A stretch of DNA of 64,000 nt from Fusobacterium sp. (GCA_023662905.1 JAMPIJ010000002.1:59004-123003); one strand, 5' to 3'. Counted from the stretch's first letter, positions 46,848 through 55,664 are shown. The notes: generated from the letters alone by a model not told the origin. Made by a program: numbers and translations.

Positions 46848-46867
46848 GGGTTCCTAACGCGGAACCC
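46848..46867 (-). terminator. Hairpin terminator of the small minus-strand gene
   Basis: GGGTTCC/GGAACCC stem; the minus-strand copy is followed by TTATTTTTTAT. It lies 35 bp past the stop of the 37-codon gene. Confidence 0.6.
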
Positions 46868-46902
46868 GAACCAAAATCTCTAATCAACAGCGATGCATTA
46901 TC

Positions 46903-47016
46903 TTATCGCTCTATCTTTTTCAATAGGTTATCGATTTCTTCTTTCAGAGCAAGAAGAAAAAGACTAATTTCGTTTTTGAAGCTATATGCTCCGGGCCAAA
47001 AAGAATATCTATACAT
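46903..47016 (-). CDS. Small protein, 37 residues
   Basis: MYRYSFWPGAYSF begins a 37-residue reading frame with a strong ribosome site (AAGGAG, 8 bp before ATG). The second half (LLALKEEIDNLLKKIER) is a likely amphipathic helix. A terminator follows. No homologue is recognised; the call rests on the ribosome site and the terminator. Confidence 0.5.
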   Translation of the reverse strand: MYRYSFWPGAYSFKNEISLFLLALKEEIDNLLKKIER

Positions 47017-47116
47017 CCTTTATACTCCTTATAAACTAACTATCTACAAGAATATAATCGGGCTGTGCGCACAAAAACTTTAGATAAAAAAGGCAAATGT
47101 TACCGTATTGTTACAA

Positions 47117-47857
47117 TTATTTTTTCTTCGCAATAACAATAACAGGAGCGTAAGTTAGGGTAGAAGCGCTATTATTATCACAAAACTCTTTTATATCGTG
47201 GAACGTCATTTTTTTAGAGTTAAGGGAATTTACGCCGGTATTTTTAAGGTGCGCGAGGAGTTCCAATGGTGTATTGAAGTTCAAGACGCGCTCAAATTCA
47301 ACGATATCAAGAATTTCAAAGTCTTTTTCAAGTACTGAACGTATTTCATCAACCGAAAAATAGTTCAGTGAAACCCCTAATGCATCGCGGATTTCTTTAA
47401 AATTATCTTTTGAGAATGTTGAGAACGCAAGAATCCCATTTTTTTCTAAGATTCGGCAATAGTGTTCAAGCGGTGCGGTGAGCGACGAAAACCACTGGAA
47501 CATCGCATTGGAAAGAATAAGATTTACCGCGCCTGCAGGTTTAATTTTGCAAGAATTACCTGCGATAAAATCATAGTCCGCAACAATTTTATCAAGATAA
47601 ACCTTAGATTTTTCAACTAAATCATTACAGGTTAGGCGCTCAAATTGCAGTTCTTTAACAATAAGTTCCGTGAGCAAGCCGGTACCAGAGCCGAGTTCAA
47701 GAATATGCGAGAAATTTTTGTCGGAAGTTTGTATAAGCAACCGAACAAGCTGTTCCGCCATTTCGCGCTGAACAAATGCGTTTTCGTTGTATTTCGGCAT
47801 ACTTTTTTCAAATTTTTGTTTTAAAAGTTTAGGGTTTACTTGCATATTTCTTTCCAA
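47117..47857 (-). CDS. bioC: Malonyl-ACP O-methyltransferase BioC
   Basis: A 246-residue SAM-dependent methyltransferase that masks malonyl-ACP to start pimeloyl synthesis for biotin. ILELGSGTGLLTE near residues 49-61 is the SAM-binding motif I, and LILSNAMFQWF near 105-115 is typical of BioC. It is the last gene of bioF-bioG-bioC and overlaps bioG by 22 bp. Confidence 0.88.
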   Translation of the reverse strand: MERNMQVNPKLLKQKFEKSMPKYNENAFVQREMAEQLVRLLIQTSDKNFSHILELGSGTGLLTELIVKELQFERLTCNDLVEKSKVYLDKIVADYDFIAGNSCKIKPAGAVNLILSNAMFQWFSSLTAPLEHYCRILEKNGILAFSTFSKDNFKEIRDALGVSLNYFSVDEIRSVLEKDFEILDIVEFERVLNFNTPLELLAHLKNTGVNSLNSKKMTFHDIKEFCDNNSASTLTYAPVIVIAKKK

Positions 47858-48489
47858 CTTGTAAAATTAAAGAACGGGAAATGCCCGTCAGGAAGAGCCA
47901 GAACAGGAACTCCAAGCTTATCCCATGCATTTCGCTGATTTTTAGGCGGAATAATTTTATCGTGTTCGCTGACGTAGGCTTTTTGGTAGAAGCCGGAAGC
48001 GTCAACAGGTTTGTCATAAATCCAAGATTTAAGCGCTTTTAATTCTTCCACACGATCTTCAATAGTGCGGTTTACCGGATTTGCCCAGTATTTTTCGACT
48101 TGCGCGTCGTCAAAAAACACATTCTGATAAAACTTTCCTTTTAGCCCGTCTGCCGCGTATTTTAGGGTCAGGTCGAAGGTTCTGACAGGGATTCCAAATT
48201 CGTTATCAATCGGCATCGGAGTTCCATTTAGCGCAACCGTTGTTGTAAATTCAGGCAACACATCGCGCAAAAGCGGCGCGATATAAACACCCATTGACCA
48301 AGCTGCGAGATGATATTTTTCGTACCCGCTGAAATCCAAATCAAACGTTAAATCACGGTAATCATAGACGACAATGACATCAAGGCCATCCGTTTGAAGA
48401 AACTTAAACGGCTCGGCGTCAAAACTCCAGCCGGCAAAAAATATAAGGAGTTCGGAATTTCCTGATTTATTCAGCCACGAGTGTTTCAT
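47836..48489 (-). CDS. bioG: Pimeloyl-ACP methyl ester esterase, BioG type
   Basis: A 217-residue DUF452/BioG protein, a short alpha/beta hydrolase that removes the methyl ester from pimeloyl-ACP and ends the BioC cycle. The nucleophile serine is in AAWSMGVYIAPL near residue 85 and the catalytic histidine in PDGHFPFFNF near residue 200. FFAGWSFD near the N-terminus forms the oxyanion side. BioG replaces BioH in some bacteria. Confidence 0.86.
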   Translation of the reverse strand: MKHSWLNKSGNSELLIFFAGWSFDAEPFKFLQTDGLDVIVVYDYRDLTFDLDFSGYEKYHLAAWSMGVYIAPLLRDVLPEFTTTVALNGTPMPIDNEFGIPVRTFDLTLKYAADGLKGKFYQNVFFDDAQVEKYWANPVNRTIEDRVEELKALKSWIYDKPVDASGFYQKAYVSEHDKIIPPKNQRNAWDKLGVPVLALPDGHFPFFNFTSWKEICK

Positions 48490-49627
48490 TACCTAAAATC
48501 TCCACTAATTTTTCTAAATCTTTTTCTTCAATATCTGTTGTGAGAGAGAGTCTTAATCTTGAAGTACCCTCAGGCACGGTAGGAGGCCTTACAGGAAGCG
48601 TAAAATATCCATTTTGATAAAGAACATCACAAACTTCACAAGTCCTCTTATTTTCGCCGATAACCACCGGAACGATATGTGAAAAATGCCCGTCGTTACC
48701 GTTAAGTTTTTTACAAAGTTTTTGGCCGAGTTGGAGCATTCTGTAACGCTCCTCTTTCATTTGCGCAAGATAGTTTTCGATAATCCATAGCGAAAACGCT
48801 ATATTCACCGGCGGAAGCGCAGTAGAAAAGATAAATGAACGAGCTTTGTTGGTCAAATAATCAATGAGTGTTCCGTTTCCAACAACAAAAGCACCGACGG
48901 AACCCACTGCTTTGCCGAAAGTTCCGACAATCAAATCAATTTTATCAATAAGGTTCAAGTGTTCGCAAACGCCAAGCCCTTTTGCGCCGAAGACACCGAA
49001 CGCATGCGCCTCGTCAACTACAAGAATACAATTGTATTTTTCTTTAAGTTCAACGAGTTTTTCAAGCGGCGCACAATCACCATCCATCGAAAAAATGCTT
49101 TCTGTCACTATCACCGCATTTTTATACTGGTTGCGTTCACGCTCTAAAAGCGCCTCAAGACGCTCGGCATCATTATGTGGATAGCGAAAGAATTTTGCTT
49201 TACCCAAACACATTCCATCAATAATGCTTGCATGGTTGAGTTTATCAGAAAAAATCACATCGCCGCTTCCGACAAGCGCGCTGTTAATCCCGACATTTGC
49301 GTGATAGCCGCTGTTAAAAAGCAGGGCTGAATCTTTATTATACAAATTTGCAAGAAGTTTCTCCAACTCCTTATACACAGGCAAACTACCGGTCAAAAGC
49401 CTTGCAGAAGCGCTTCCGAACGAATATTCGTCACCGCCGGCTTTCAAAAACTCGGCCGTAACATCCCTATTGTCCGCTAGCCCTAAATAATTATTCGAAG
49501 ACAAATTAATAAGACGCTTACCGCCAAACAGGATATACTTACCGTCCTTGAACGAAATATCCCTGATTTCCCTATGGTGAGCGTTTTGCTTTAACTCTTC
49601 TAAAACCTGATTGTAACTTTCAAACAT
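48467..49627 (-). CDS. bioF: 8-amino-7-oxononanoate synthase
   Basis: A 386-residue PLP enzyme condensing pimeloyl-ACP with L-alanine. NLSSNNYLGLADN near residues 40-52, VDEAHAFGVFG near 200-210 and the Schiff-base lysine in GTFGKAVGSVGA near 235 mark the family. It overlaps bioG by 23 bp. bioA, bioD and bioB are not in the window, so the pathway is split in this genome. Confidence 0.93.
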   Translation of the reverse strand: MFESYNQVLEELKQNAHHREIRDISFKDGKYILFGGKRLINLSSNNYLGLADNRDVTAEFLKAGGDEYSFGSASARLLTGSLPVYKELEKLLANLYNKDSALLFNSGYHANVGINSALVGSGDVIFSDKLNHASIIDGMCLGKAKFFRYPHNDAERLEALLERERNQYKNAVIVTESIFSMDGDCAPLEKLVELKEKYNCILVVDEAHAFGVFGAKGLGVCEHLNLIDKIDLIVGTFGKAVGSVGAFVVGNGTLIDYLTNKARSFIFSTALPPVNIAFSLWIIENYLAQMKEERYRMLQLGQKLCKKLNGNDGHFSHIVPVVIGENKRTCEVCDVLYQNGYFTLPVRPPTVPEGTSRLRLSLTTDIEEKDLEKLVEILGNETLVAE

Positions 49628-49665
49628 ACTGTTAATTTATGACAAAAACATTCAAAAGTCCAGTT

Positions 49666-50790
49666 CTATGCATCTTTTACTTCTTTATTACGCTTGCCAA
49701 ACTGAAGTCCGTTTTTACCGACTTCAATGTTTTCCAATCCAGGTTCTACGAGTTTTTGGATAACATATTTTTCAACGAAATGGTCGATGAATTGGATAGA
49801 AGCGCCAAGAGCAATAAATCCGCCTGCGGTTTTCCAGAGTTTTGTATTGAAAAGTCTGTCACGTTGACGTTGTTTCAAAGTTTCTTTGATTGCATCTTCA
49901 ATGTGACCTTCGATTGTATTTTTATCTTTTGCAAAATTACGCTTAGTATTATCGTAAAGTTTCATAAGCTTATTGCTAAGGCCTTTTGGACGTTTATCCT
50001 CAAGCAAACTGCTTCTGATTTCAAACATTTCATCAATATTTTTGTTTGAATATTCTTCAACTTTTTTCAATTTTTTATCAGTAAGTTTTTCGGTATGCTT
50101 AGAGCCAAAAATCCAACGTTTGAGGAGTTTCAACGGATTTTTAGTTTCCATGCTTTTTTCGTGGTCTTGAAGATGGTTTTTCAAATGTTCGTTGAACTCT
50201 TTTTTGAAACCTTCAACATCGCCCTCATAATCTTTCAATTTACGACGTTTCAAGAGTTGAACGGTGAAATTATCAACTTCTTCTTGAAGCTGTAAAGACA
50301 TTCCGTTTTTAGATTTTTGCGCCATCATAGAAGCGGCTTTTTGACCGTTGTGAACAACTACAATCGGCAAAATTACAGACGCGCAGGCCTGAAAAACAGC
50401 CTGCTTGAACGCTCTTTTTCCGCTAGGTTCATACTGCTGTTGGTCAGACTTGTATTTGTCATAAATATCCGCCCCGAAGTACATCAATGCCGGAACCCAT
50501 AAGCCCATACCAAGCCCAGGGGCGATATCCATTACCGCCGCACCAACATCGTTAGTGAACGCAAGGCCTCTCCACGGCCACTTTAATAACGGGTCGTTGT
50601 ATTCTTTGTTGGCCTTTTCTGGTTTGTTTTGGAGTTCGACTTTATCTTCTTTCAACTCCTTAACTTCCGCTGTAGAAGTTTTGGCCTGCAAACCAGAATT
50701 GTTATTCCTTACAGCATCGGAATTATTATTTGCAGCCAATAAACCAAACTTATTATTAGGGGTAGTTGTACTATTTATATTCAGGGTCAT
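49666..50790 (-). CDS. Lineage-specific protein of unknown function
   Basis: A 374-residue protein. The first 60 residues are Asn/Lys-rich and probably disordered; two hydrophobic segments follow (about 85-110, IAPGLGMGLWVPALMYFGA; and 130-150), then a long charged helical region and a final hydrophobic helix near 330. It may be a membrane-associated protein. No known family is recognised. Confidence 0.65.
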   Translation of the reverse strand: MTLNINSTTTPNNKFGLLAANNNSDAVRNNNSGLQAKTSTAEVKELKEDKVELQNKPEKANKEYNDPLLKWPWRGLAFTNDVGAAVMDIAPGLGMGLWVPALMYFGADIYDKYKSDQQQYEPSGKRAFKQAVFQACASVILPIVVVHNGQKAASMMAQKSKNGMSLQLQEEVDNFTVQLLKRRKLKDYEGDVEGFKKEFNEHLKNHLQDHEKSMETKNPLKLLKRWIFGSKHTEKLTDKKLKKVEEYSNKNIDEMFEIRSSLLEDKRPKGLSNKLMKLYDNTKRNFAKDKNTIEGHIEDAIKETLKQRQRDRLFNTKLWKTAGGFIALGASIQFIDHFVEKYVIQKLVEPGLENIEVGKNGLQFGKRNKEVKDA

Positions 50791-50881
50791 GTAGCTATTC
50801 CACTCCTTTTCACTACCCTAATATAACCCGTAAATACCCGAAATTGCTAGTATGTAACATTTTTAAAGGAAATTGTTACAA

Positions 50882-51040
50882 TTATTTCATTATATCAGAG
50901 AATTTAAAATCCTCATTTTTCTTAGGAATACTAATTTCCTGAACGACTTTTATTCTCTCCATAGATTTCAAACCTACGCTTTCGTCCTGAGTAAACATAC
51001 CAACAAGAAAACTCTTGATATTTTTTAAACATTTAACCAT
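50882..51040 (-). CDS. Small protein, 52 residues
   Basis: A 52-codon frame starting MVKCLKNIKSFLVGMF with the ribosome site GTGAGGTGATATT before the ATG at 51038-51040. The rest is charged (KSMERIKVVQEI, PKKNEDFKFSDIMK). It fills the gap between two larger genes. Unrecognised family. Confidence 0.5.
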   Translation of the reverse strand: MVKCLKNIKSFLVGMFTQDESVGLKSMERIKVVQEISIPKKNEDFKFSDIMK

Positions 51041-51114
51041 AATATCACCTCACATTTTTATTATTAAACCGAAATTTTCAAAAACATTAATATTTATGGT
51101 ATATTTTAGATTAT

Positions 51115-51807
51115 ATGGATAGAGTTGAAGAAAACATTTCAAATTTTGACGAAAGCTGCAAATTTTTTGAGCGCGAATTATCACATAACGAACTTTACGA
51201 GTGCTTAAAAACCGGCAGTATTGGAGAAAAACAGCTTGCCTGCATAAGGCTTGAAGCATGCACCCGCGCAGAGGAAGCCGAAATTCTTATGCAAAATCTT
51301 ACAGGAATCGACGGCAAAGTTCGTGAAGCGGTTTCGTTCAAACTCAGAACCTTTATGCCTGAGAGCAAAGAACTTTTTCTGCGCAAAGATTTTTATGATA
51401 TTTTTCTTGACGCGATAATAGATATCAACGGCAACATCTGCCGCAATATTATCACTGCTCTGCAAACAATCGCTCAAGTAGAAGATTTCTACACTTACAC
51501 AGTGCCGGAAATAATTAAACGCGGGCTTGATGTCGTCAACACTATAGAGAATTTCGACTACAAAGACCGCAAATACGTTACGAATAAAGAGGTTTTCAAA
51601 CTTTACTGGTATTTAGAAACTCTTTCAATTTTTCCAGTGATGAACGCGCCTGAACTTTTTGGTCTTTTGGAACGTTGTGCGAAAGTTGAAGAGTACACAA
51701 TCCGCGAAAAAACAGCCCGTCTGCTTTTAAAACTCCCTGTGGAATATAAACTCGACGGACTGAATTTTGATAATAATTTTTATGTTAATCTTGCACTAAG
51801 CAAATAA
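51115..51807 (+). CDS. Helical HEAT-like repeat protein
   Basis: A 230-residue all-helical protein; repeats such as GEKQLACIRLEACTRAEEAEIL and GKVREAVSFKLRTFMPESKELF resemble degenerate HEAT units. No enzymatic motif is seen. A good extended -10 (TGGTATATT, box 51100-51105) lies so close to the ATG that the mRNA would be almost leaderless, and there is no ribosome site. Its end overlaps the convergent TPR gene by 12 bp. Confidence 0.65.
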   Translation: MDRVEENISNFDESCKFFERELSHNELYECLKTGSIGEKQLACIRLEACTRAEEAEILMQNLTGIDGKVREAVSFKLRTFMPESKELFLRKDFYDIFLDAIIDINGNICRNIITALQTIAQVEDFYTYTVPEIIKRGLDVVNTIENFDYKDRKYVTNKEVFKLYWYLETLSIFPVMNAPELFGLLERCAKVEEYTIREKTARLLLKLPVEYKLDGLNFDNNFYVNLALSK

Positions 51808-53388
51808 ATCGTTAATTTTTTCTGTAATTTCTTGTGGATCCATTTCGTTAGTAACGTTATTTACATCCTGCGCGACCTGATAAAGCTTAGCGGCTTCAAT
51901 TTTATCGCCCGTAATCGTTACCGCACGCGCAAGGTTGAAATGTGCAAGCGCATAATTCGGGTTGCATTCAACTGATTTTCTGAACATTTCAATCGCAGGC
52001 GCCACGCGTCCCAAATCATCAAGCATAATAACACCTAAATTGTTATACGCGATGTCATAGTTAGGGTCGTATTTTATTGCAAGTTCGTATTCAGTGACAG
52101 CCTCGTCCAAATCACCGCGGCCCCAGTGCAAGAAGCCTAAGTTACAGTGAATTCTAGCATTTGTAGGGTCTAGTTCCAACGCGTTACGGTAGACAGCAAG
52201 CGCGTTGTCAATATCTTCTTTATCATAAAACGCACTACCCAGATTAATATAAACATCAATATCTTCCGGCGTCAAAAGGTAAGCGCTTTGATAAGAACTA
52301 ATTGCCGCATCCAAATCATTATTCGCTTCCTGAAAAACAAATCCTAGAGTTTGGTTAACAACACTTGTCCAGTTTTTACGCGGGTTCAAAGTAACCGCGG
52401 TTTGGAAGTGAGAAATTGCGCCTTTAATATCGCCTTTTACGTATAAAATATTCGCTAAATTTGCATGAACTTCAGGCAAATTCGGAGTAATTTTCAAAAT
52501 TTTGTTATAAACATCAACTGCACTGTCAAAATCGCCCTGTTCTTCGTAAGCCTGACAAAGGTGTTTATATGCAGGAATATTTAAGGTATCAAGCCAGATT
52601 GCCATTTTGTATTCAGTGATAGCGTCCTCGAATCTTCCAAGAGCGAGATAAACATCACCCAAAAGACAATAAAGCGGCGTAAACCCAGGGGCTTTGTCGA
52701 TAGTTTTTAGATAAATTTCAAGCGCCTCGTCATATTTTTGACGCTGAACATTCATATATGCACTAAATAGCGCAGGGAAAAATCTTAAATTTGCAAAAAC
52801 TTTTGATACATACCCGAGCGAAACGCTATCAAACGGAAAAGTTAAAACAGAAAGCAGGTATTCGCCTTTTGCAAGAATTTTTCTAAGCCCTGATTTGTAC
52901 GTTGAAACGTCATACAGGCTTGCGAGCAAAAATCTTGCAGAAGAAGTATTAAGCGGAGCAGCAGAGATTGCTTTTTTCGCGTAATCAATGGCTTCTTGAA
53001 AACGTGCTTTCTTAGCATAAATTTGCGCCATCAAGTAATAAGCTTTAGGCTGTTTTTCATTTTTAGAAAGCGAAGTTGTCAAATAGTTAACGGATTTGTC
53101 CAAATCGCCTTTATAAAACAACGCCTGACCTATTTTGAAATAAATCAAAGCTGAATCGATATAAGATTCAAGCGCGCGTTGGTATTCGGTAATGGCATCG
53201 TCAATATACTGGCAGGAATTTGAAATATCGATATGCCAAGCCAGATACAAATCGCCGAGTCGAACGTGCAAGTCAGCGTTGGTTGGATCATCTTTTAACC
53301 CGCCCTGACAGAGTTCGATAGCCTTTTTAACGTTACCTGCCTTGTATGATTTATTAATTTTCTTTTCCAGTTGTTGTGTTGTATTCAT
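51796..53388 (-). CDS. Tetratricopeptide-repeat protein, second copy
   Basis: A 530-residue TPR protein with about 12 units (AITEYKMAIWLDTLNIPAY, ALAVYRNALELDPTNARIH). Residues 175-230 break the pattern with a hydrophobic, aromatic stretch (VLTFPFDSVSLGYVSKVF), as in the paralogue at 25844-27541. The final 60 residues of both proteins align (NNLG, NPNY, then a variable linker to LF-A). It lies just downstream of the DGR reverse transcriptase on the same strand, 54 bp away, but is probably unrelated to it. Confidence 0.85.
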   Translation of the reverse strand: MNTTQQLEKKINKSYKAGNVKKAIELCQGGLKDDPTNADLHVRLGDLYLAWHIDISNSCQYIDDAITEYQRALESYIDSALIYFKIGQALFYKGDLDKSVNYLTTSLSKNEKQPKAYYLMAQIYAKKARFQEAIDYAKKAISAAPLNTSSARFLLASLYDVSTYKSGLRKILAKGEYLLSVLTFPFDSVSLGYVSKVFANLRFFPALFSAYMNVQRQKYDEALEIYLKTIDKAPGFTPLYCLLGDVYLALGRFEDAITEYKMAIWLDTLNIPAYKHLCQAYEEQGDFDSAVDVYNKILKITPNLPEVHANLANILYVKGDIKGAISHFQTAVTLNPRKNWTSVVNQTLGFVFQEANNDLDAAISSYQSAYLLTPEDIDVYINLGSAFYDKEDIDNALAVYRNALELDPTNARIHCNLGFLHWGRGDLDEAVTEYELAIKYDPNYDIAYNNLGVIMLDDLGRVAPAIEMFRKSVECNPNYALAHFNLARAVTITGDKIEAAKLYQVAQDVNNVTNEMDPQEITEKINDLFA

Positions 53389-53442
53389 TTAAAATTCCTG
53401 CATGCACTATTAATACAATTGTACTAAATGAGATAAGAAAAA

Positions 53443-54648
53443 TCAAGCAAGCGTTACATAATCCCACAATCGCTTGAGAACAAACGCCTGCTTCACGCAT
53501 GTGTAGTCTTTAGCGGAATAATAGAAAGGATACGTAACTCGCTGACAGATATGTTTTCTCAGCGAATATCCGTTTACAGCACGAAGCATTCCAATGTAAC
53601 TGTTAAACACGAAATACAGCCATTCCAGAACATTTTCGCCCAGATCAAAAACCCCGTTTTCGTAACGCCTGATAAGCCTGAAAATATCACGCAGGGTTCT
53701 CTGCCTGAGTAAAAACCGGTTGGGTTTTGCGACATAACCGACAAAATCTATCCCGTTAGACACATAATTCACCGTCTTTTTATTTTTATGAAGCGTTATC
53801 AAAAGCTCCTGCGAAAGATATTCAGCGATTTTGTCATAGCAGTAGTTAAGCCGCTGCGGTGATTCGTCCATTATCACGAAATCATCCACATACCGGCAGT
53901 AATATTTGCACCTTAGAACGTGTTTCACATACTGGTCAAGCCCGTCAAGATAGACATTACTGAAAAACTGGCTCGTAAGATTTCCAATCGGAAGCCCCTT
54001 TTTCGGCGAACAGTTCCAGAGGCTTTTGTACGCAGGAAGCATATTGAATTTCCACTGAGGCGACTGAACTATCACGTTATCTTTCGGATTGTGGTAGATA
54101 ATCTGTTTCAATAAGCGCCTTAGCCACTCCTCCGGAACACGCTCCAGAACCTTTTCATAAAGAATATCTTTATCAATAGAAACAAAGAAATTCTTGAGGT
54201 CAGCCTTGAGATAGTAGGCTTTTTTCGTGTAATTGTGCGTAACGGCTTTTGCGTACTGCGAAACCTTTTTGGCCGCATTAAGCGTGCCTCTCCCCGGAAT
54301 ACAGCTGAATGTGTCGCGGATAAAAACAGCATAAAACCTATCTTTAATCGCGTTATAGACAAGGTGGTGGACAATTCTGTCCCTGAACGAAGCCGCCCAA
54401 ACCTCGCGCGGCTTCGGTTTTAAGACAACAAAACAAATGCTCTGGCCGATTTCATATTCACCGGACTTCAAGTCATCATAAAGTTTCATCATATTGGATT
54501 CTAAGTCGAACTCAAATTCCATCGCCGAAAGCGTACTACGCTTACGCCGCCTGCATTCATAGTAGGCTTTGTAGAGGTCGCGAATTGTAAAATCCAGCTT
54601 AAAATCAACATTTTTAAACTTACGTTTGTTGTGCGAGTTTCTTGCCAT
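53443..54648 (-). CDS. Reverse transcriptase of a diversity-generating retroelement
   Basis: A 401-residue reverse transcriptase. The first catalytic aspartate is in LKADLKNFFVSI (Asp150), the active-site pair is in YVDDFVI (253-256), and GLPIGNLTSQ (218-227) is the motif 4 segment of this RT class. The C-terminus has a thumb-like helical part. Group II intron maturase and endonuclease domains are absent, and the neighbours (template repeat, Avd-like gene, variable repeat in a pilin) identify it as a DGR enzyme. It would copy the template RNA with errors at adenines and deliver the cDNA to the target gene. AGGTGTAACATT precedes the ATG. Confidence 0.93.
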   Translation of the reverse strand: MARNSHNKRKFKNVDFKLDFTIRDLYKAYYECRRRKRSTLSAMEFEFDLESNMMKLYDDLKSGEYEIGQSICFVVLKPKPREVWAASFRDRIVHHLVYNAIKDRFYAVFIRDTFSCIPGRGTLNAAKKVSQYAKAVTHNYTKKAYYLKADLKNFFVSIDKDILYEKVLERVPEEWLRRLLKQIIYHNPKDNVIVQSPQWKFNMLPAYKSLWNCSPKKGLPIGNLTSQFFSNVYLDGLDQYVKHVLRCKYYCRYVDDFVIMDESPQRLNYCYDKIAEYLSQELLITLHKNKKTVNYVSNGIDFVGYVAKPNRFLLRQRTLRDIFRLIRRYENGVFDLGENVLEWLYFVFNSYIGMLRAVNGYSLRKHICQRVTYPFYYSAKDYTCVKQAFVLKRLWDYVTLA

Positions 54649-54691
54649 AATGTTACACCTAAAGGGAGGTCACAAATCTTCTGTTTTATCG

Positions 54692-54847
54692 CCTGAACGC
54701 CCCGCAAGCCTAGCGGCGGACGCAACGGACATTGTTGCCATTGGACCGCGTGTTCGGGTTGCGGTTGCCCGTATTGAAATTCTGGTTCCATGCTGTGCCA
54801 GACTCTCCAGAAGAAATGACAGAGCCGGACCAAAAGTTACCGGACGC
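54692..54847 (-). ncRNA. DGR template repeat (TR)
   Basis: This 156-bp stretch is identical, base for base, to 55819-55974 at the 3' end of pilin 7. It lies between the Avd-like and RT genes, the classic place for TR. Read on the minus strand it contains 10 Asn (AAC/AAT) codons in 45, clustered where lectin-like folds bind ligand. Such adenine-rich codons are what DGR mutagenesis acts on. The repeat extends 18 bp past the stop codon into a GC-rich tail, the expected place of the IMH-like element. An open frame running into it is not considered a gene. Confidence 0.9.
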
Positions 54848-54994
54848 TTGGAGGCAGTCAAAAATCCTGTTAGCAAAAGCCGACGTAAAAAGCGTTAGCG
54901 ATTCGGTAACCGGACTCAGAGTTTTGCTCTGACTTTTGATATGTTGCAAAGCAACATATCCGCTGCCGACGAGATAAAATAGCACGCTCTGCTC
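54848..54994 (-). other. Spacer between Avd-like gene and TR with two hairpins
   Basis: Hairpins GATATGTTGC-AAA-GCAACATATC (54938-54960) and TCAGAG-TTTTG-CTCTGA (54916-54932) lie upstream of TR on the minus strand. They may shape the TR RNA that primes reverse transcription. Confidence 0.55.
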
Positions 54995-55363
54995 CTACAC
55001 AGGGGAACAGACTCTGGCCGTATTTTCAAAAGATTTTAACCAACCTGTTGACTGTTTTTCCAGACTGTCACGCTTTTGAATCAACGCGAAAAACCTGTTA
55101 TCACCCAGTATTTTCAGGTCGTGGGCCGCCCTAATAAGAACGCCCAGTTCTTGTATATAACACAGCAAAAGCTTTAAGGATTCAGCCTTATCTCTTGCGG
55201 TGTTTGTTATATACACCTGTTTCAGCAATTTTATAGCGGAGTGATGAAAATGCTCTCCCAAAGTGTACCTGTAATCTTTTGGAAAAGTTTTAGTTACTTG
55301 CAAAACATCTATAAATAAATCATAAGTAGTTTTATAGATAGGCAAATGCTCGTATCTAGCCAT
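54995..55363 (-). CDS. Avd-like DGR accessory protein (four-helix bundle)
   Basis: A 122-residue helical protein. KTTYDLFIDVLQVTKTFPKDYRYTLGEHFHH opens it as in the S23-type four-helix bundle family, which includes the DGR accessory variability determinant (Avd). Basic residues (Lys, Arg) are spread along the helices, as needed to bind the RT and nucleic acid as a barrel-shaped pentamer. It sits between the target gene and TR, as avd does in the Bordetella phage DGR. Confidence 0.87.
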   Translation of the reverse strand: MARYEHLPIYKTTYDLFIDVLQVTKTFPKDYRYTLGEHFHHSAIKLLKQVYITNTARDKAESLKLLLCYIQELGVLIRAAHDLKILGDNRFFALIQKRDSLEKQSTGWLKSFENTARVCSPV

Positions 55364-55452
55364 CTTTTTCCCTCCAAAATGCTTTCACAGATTTAACAAT
55401 ATCACAGTGGGCAGGTATAAAATATTATCCGAACGGATATAAAAAATAAAGA

Positions 55453-55480
55453 GCGGCGGAATGGTAAACCATTCCGCCGC
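55453..55480 (-). terminator. Strong hairpin terminator inside the DGR
   Basis: A perfect 12-bp stem (GCGGCGGAATGG, loop TAAA, CCATTCCGCCGC); the minus-strand copy is followed by a T-rich tract (CTCTTTATTTTTTATAT). It would end pilin 7 transcription before the Avd-like gene. Confidence 0.8.
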
Positions 55481-55635
55481 AACAGTCCGAAATTTCTGTA
55501 TTATATTGGGTATATAAGTAGCAAATTTCGGGGCCTTGTGCCTAATTTCAACAAGAAAGGATGGATGTTGATTATTATGTTGCACAAGAGAGAAAATTCA
55601 TACTCATCCGCATGATGTATTTTGCCCGTTTTTCC

Positions 55636-55664
55636 TTGACCTGAGCGAGTTTTAGGGGTATAAT
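55636..55664 (+). promoter_or_regulatory. Near-consensus promoter pointing into the variable repeat, antisense to pilin 7
   Basis: TTGACC (55636-55641), 17-bp spacer, TATAAT (55659-55664). Start would be near 55671, and the transcript runs through the cruciform into the 3' end of pilin 7. Confidence 0.55.

Noticed and set aside
53443..54648. Reverse transcriptase as a group II intron or retron enzyme
   Set aside because: No maturase or endonuclease domain and no retron msr/msd layout, while TR, VR and an Avd-like gene are all adjacent.
54710..54985. Open frame of 91 codons ending in the same 45 residues as pilin 7
   Set aside because: Its 3' part is the DGR template repeat. The upstream part has no pilin signal or ribosome site, so it is a by-product of the repeat and not a gene.
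55385..55585. Minus-strand frame of 66 codons between Avd and pilin 7
   Set aside because: It contains the strong terminator hairpin and has no ribosome site.
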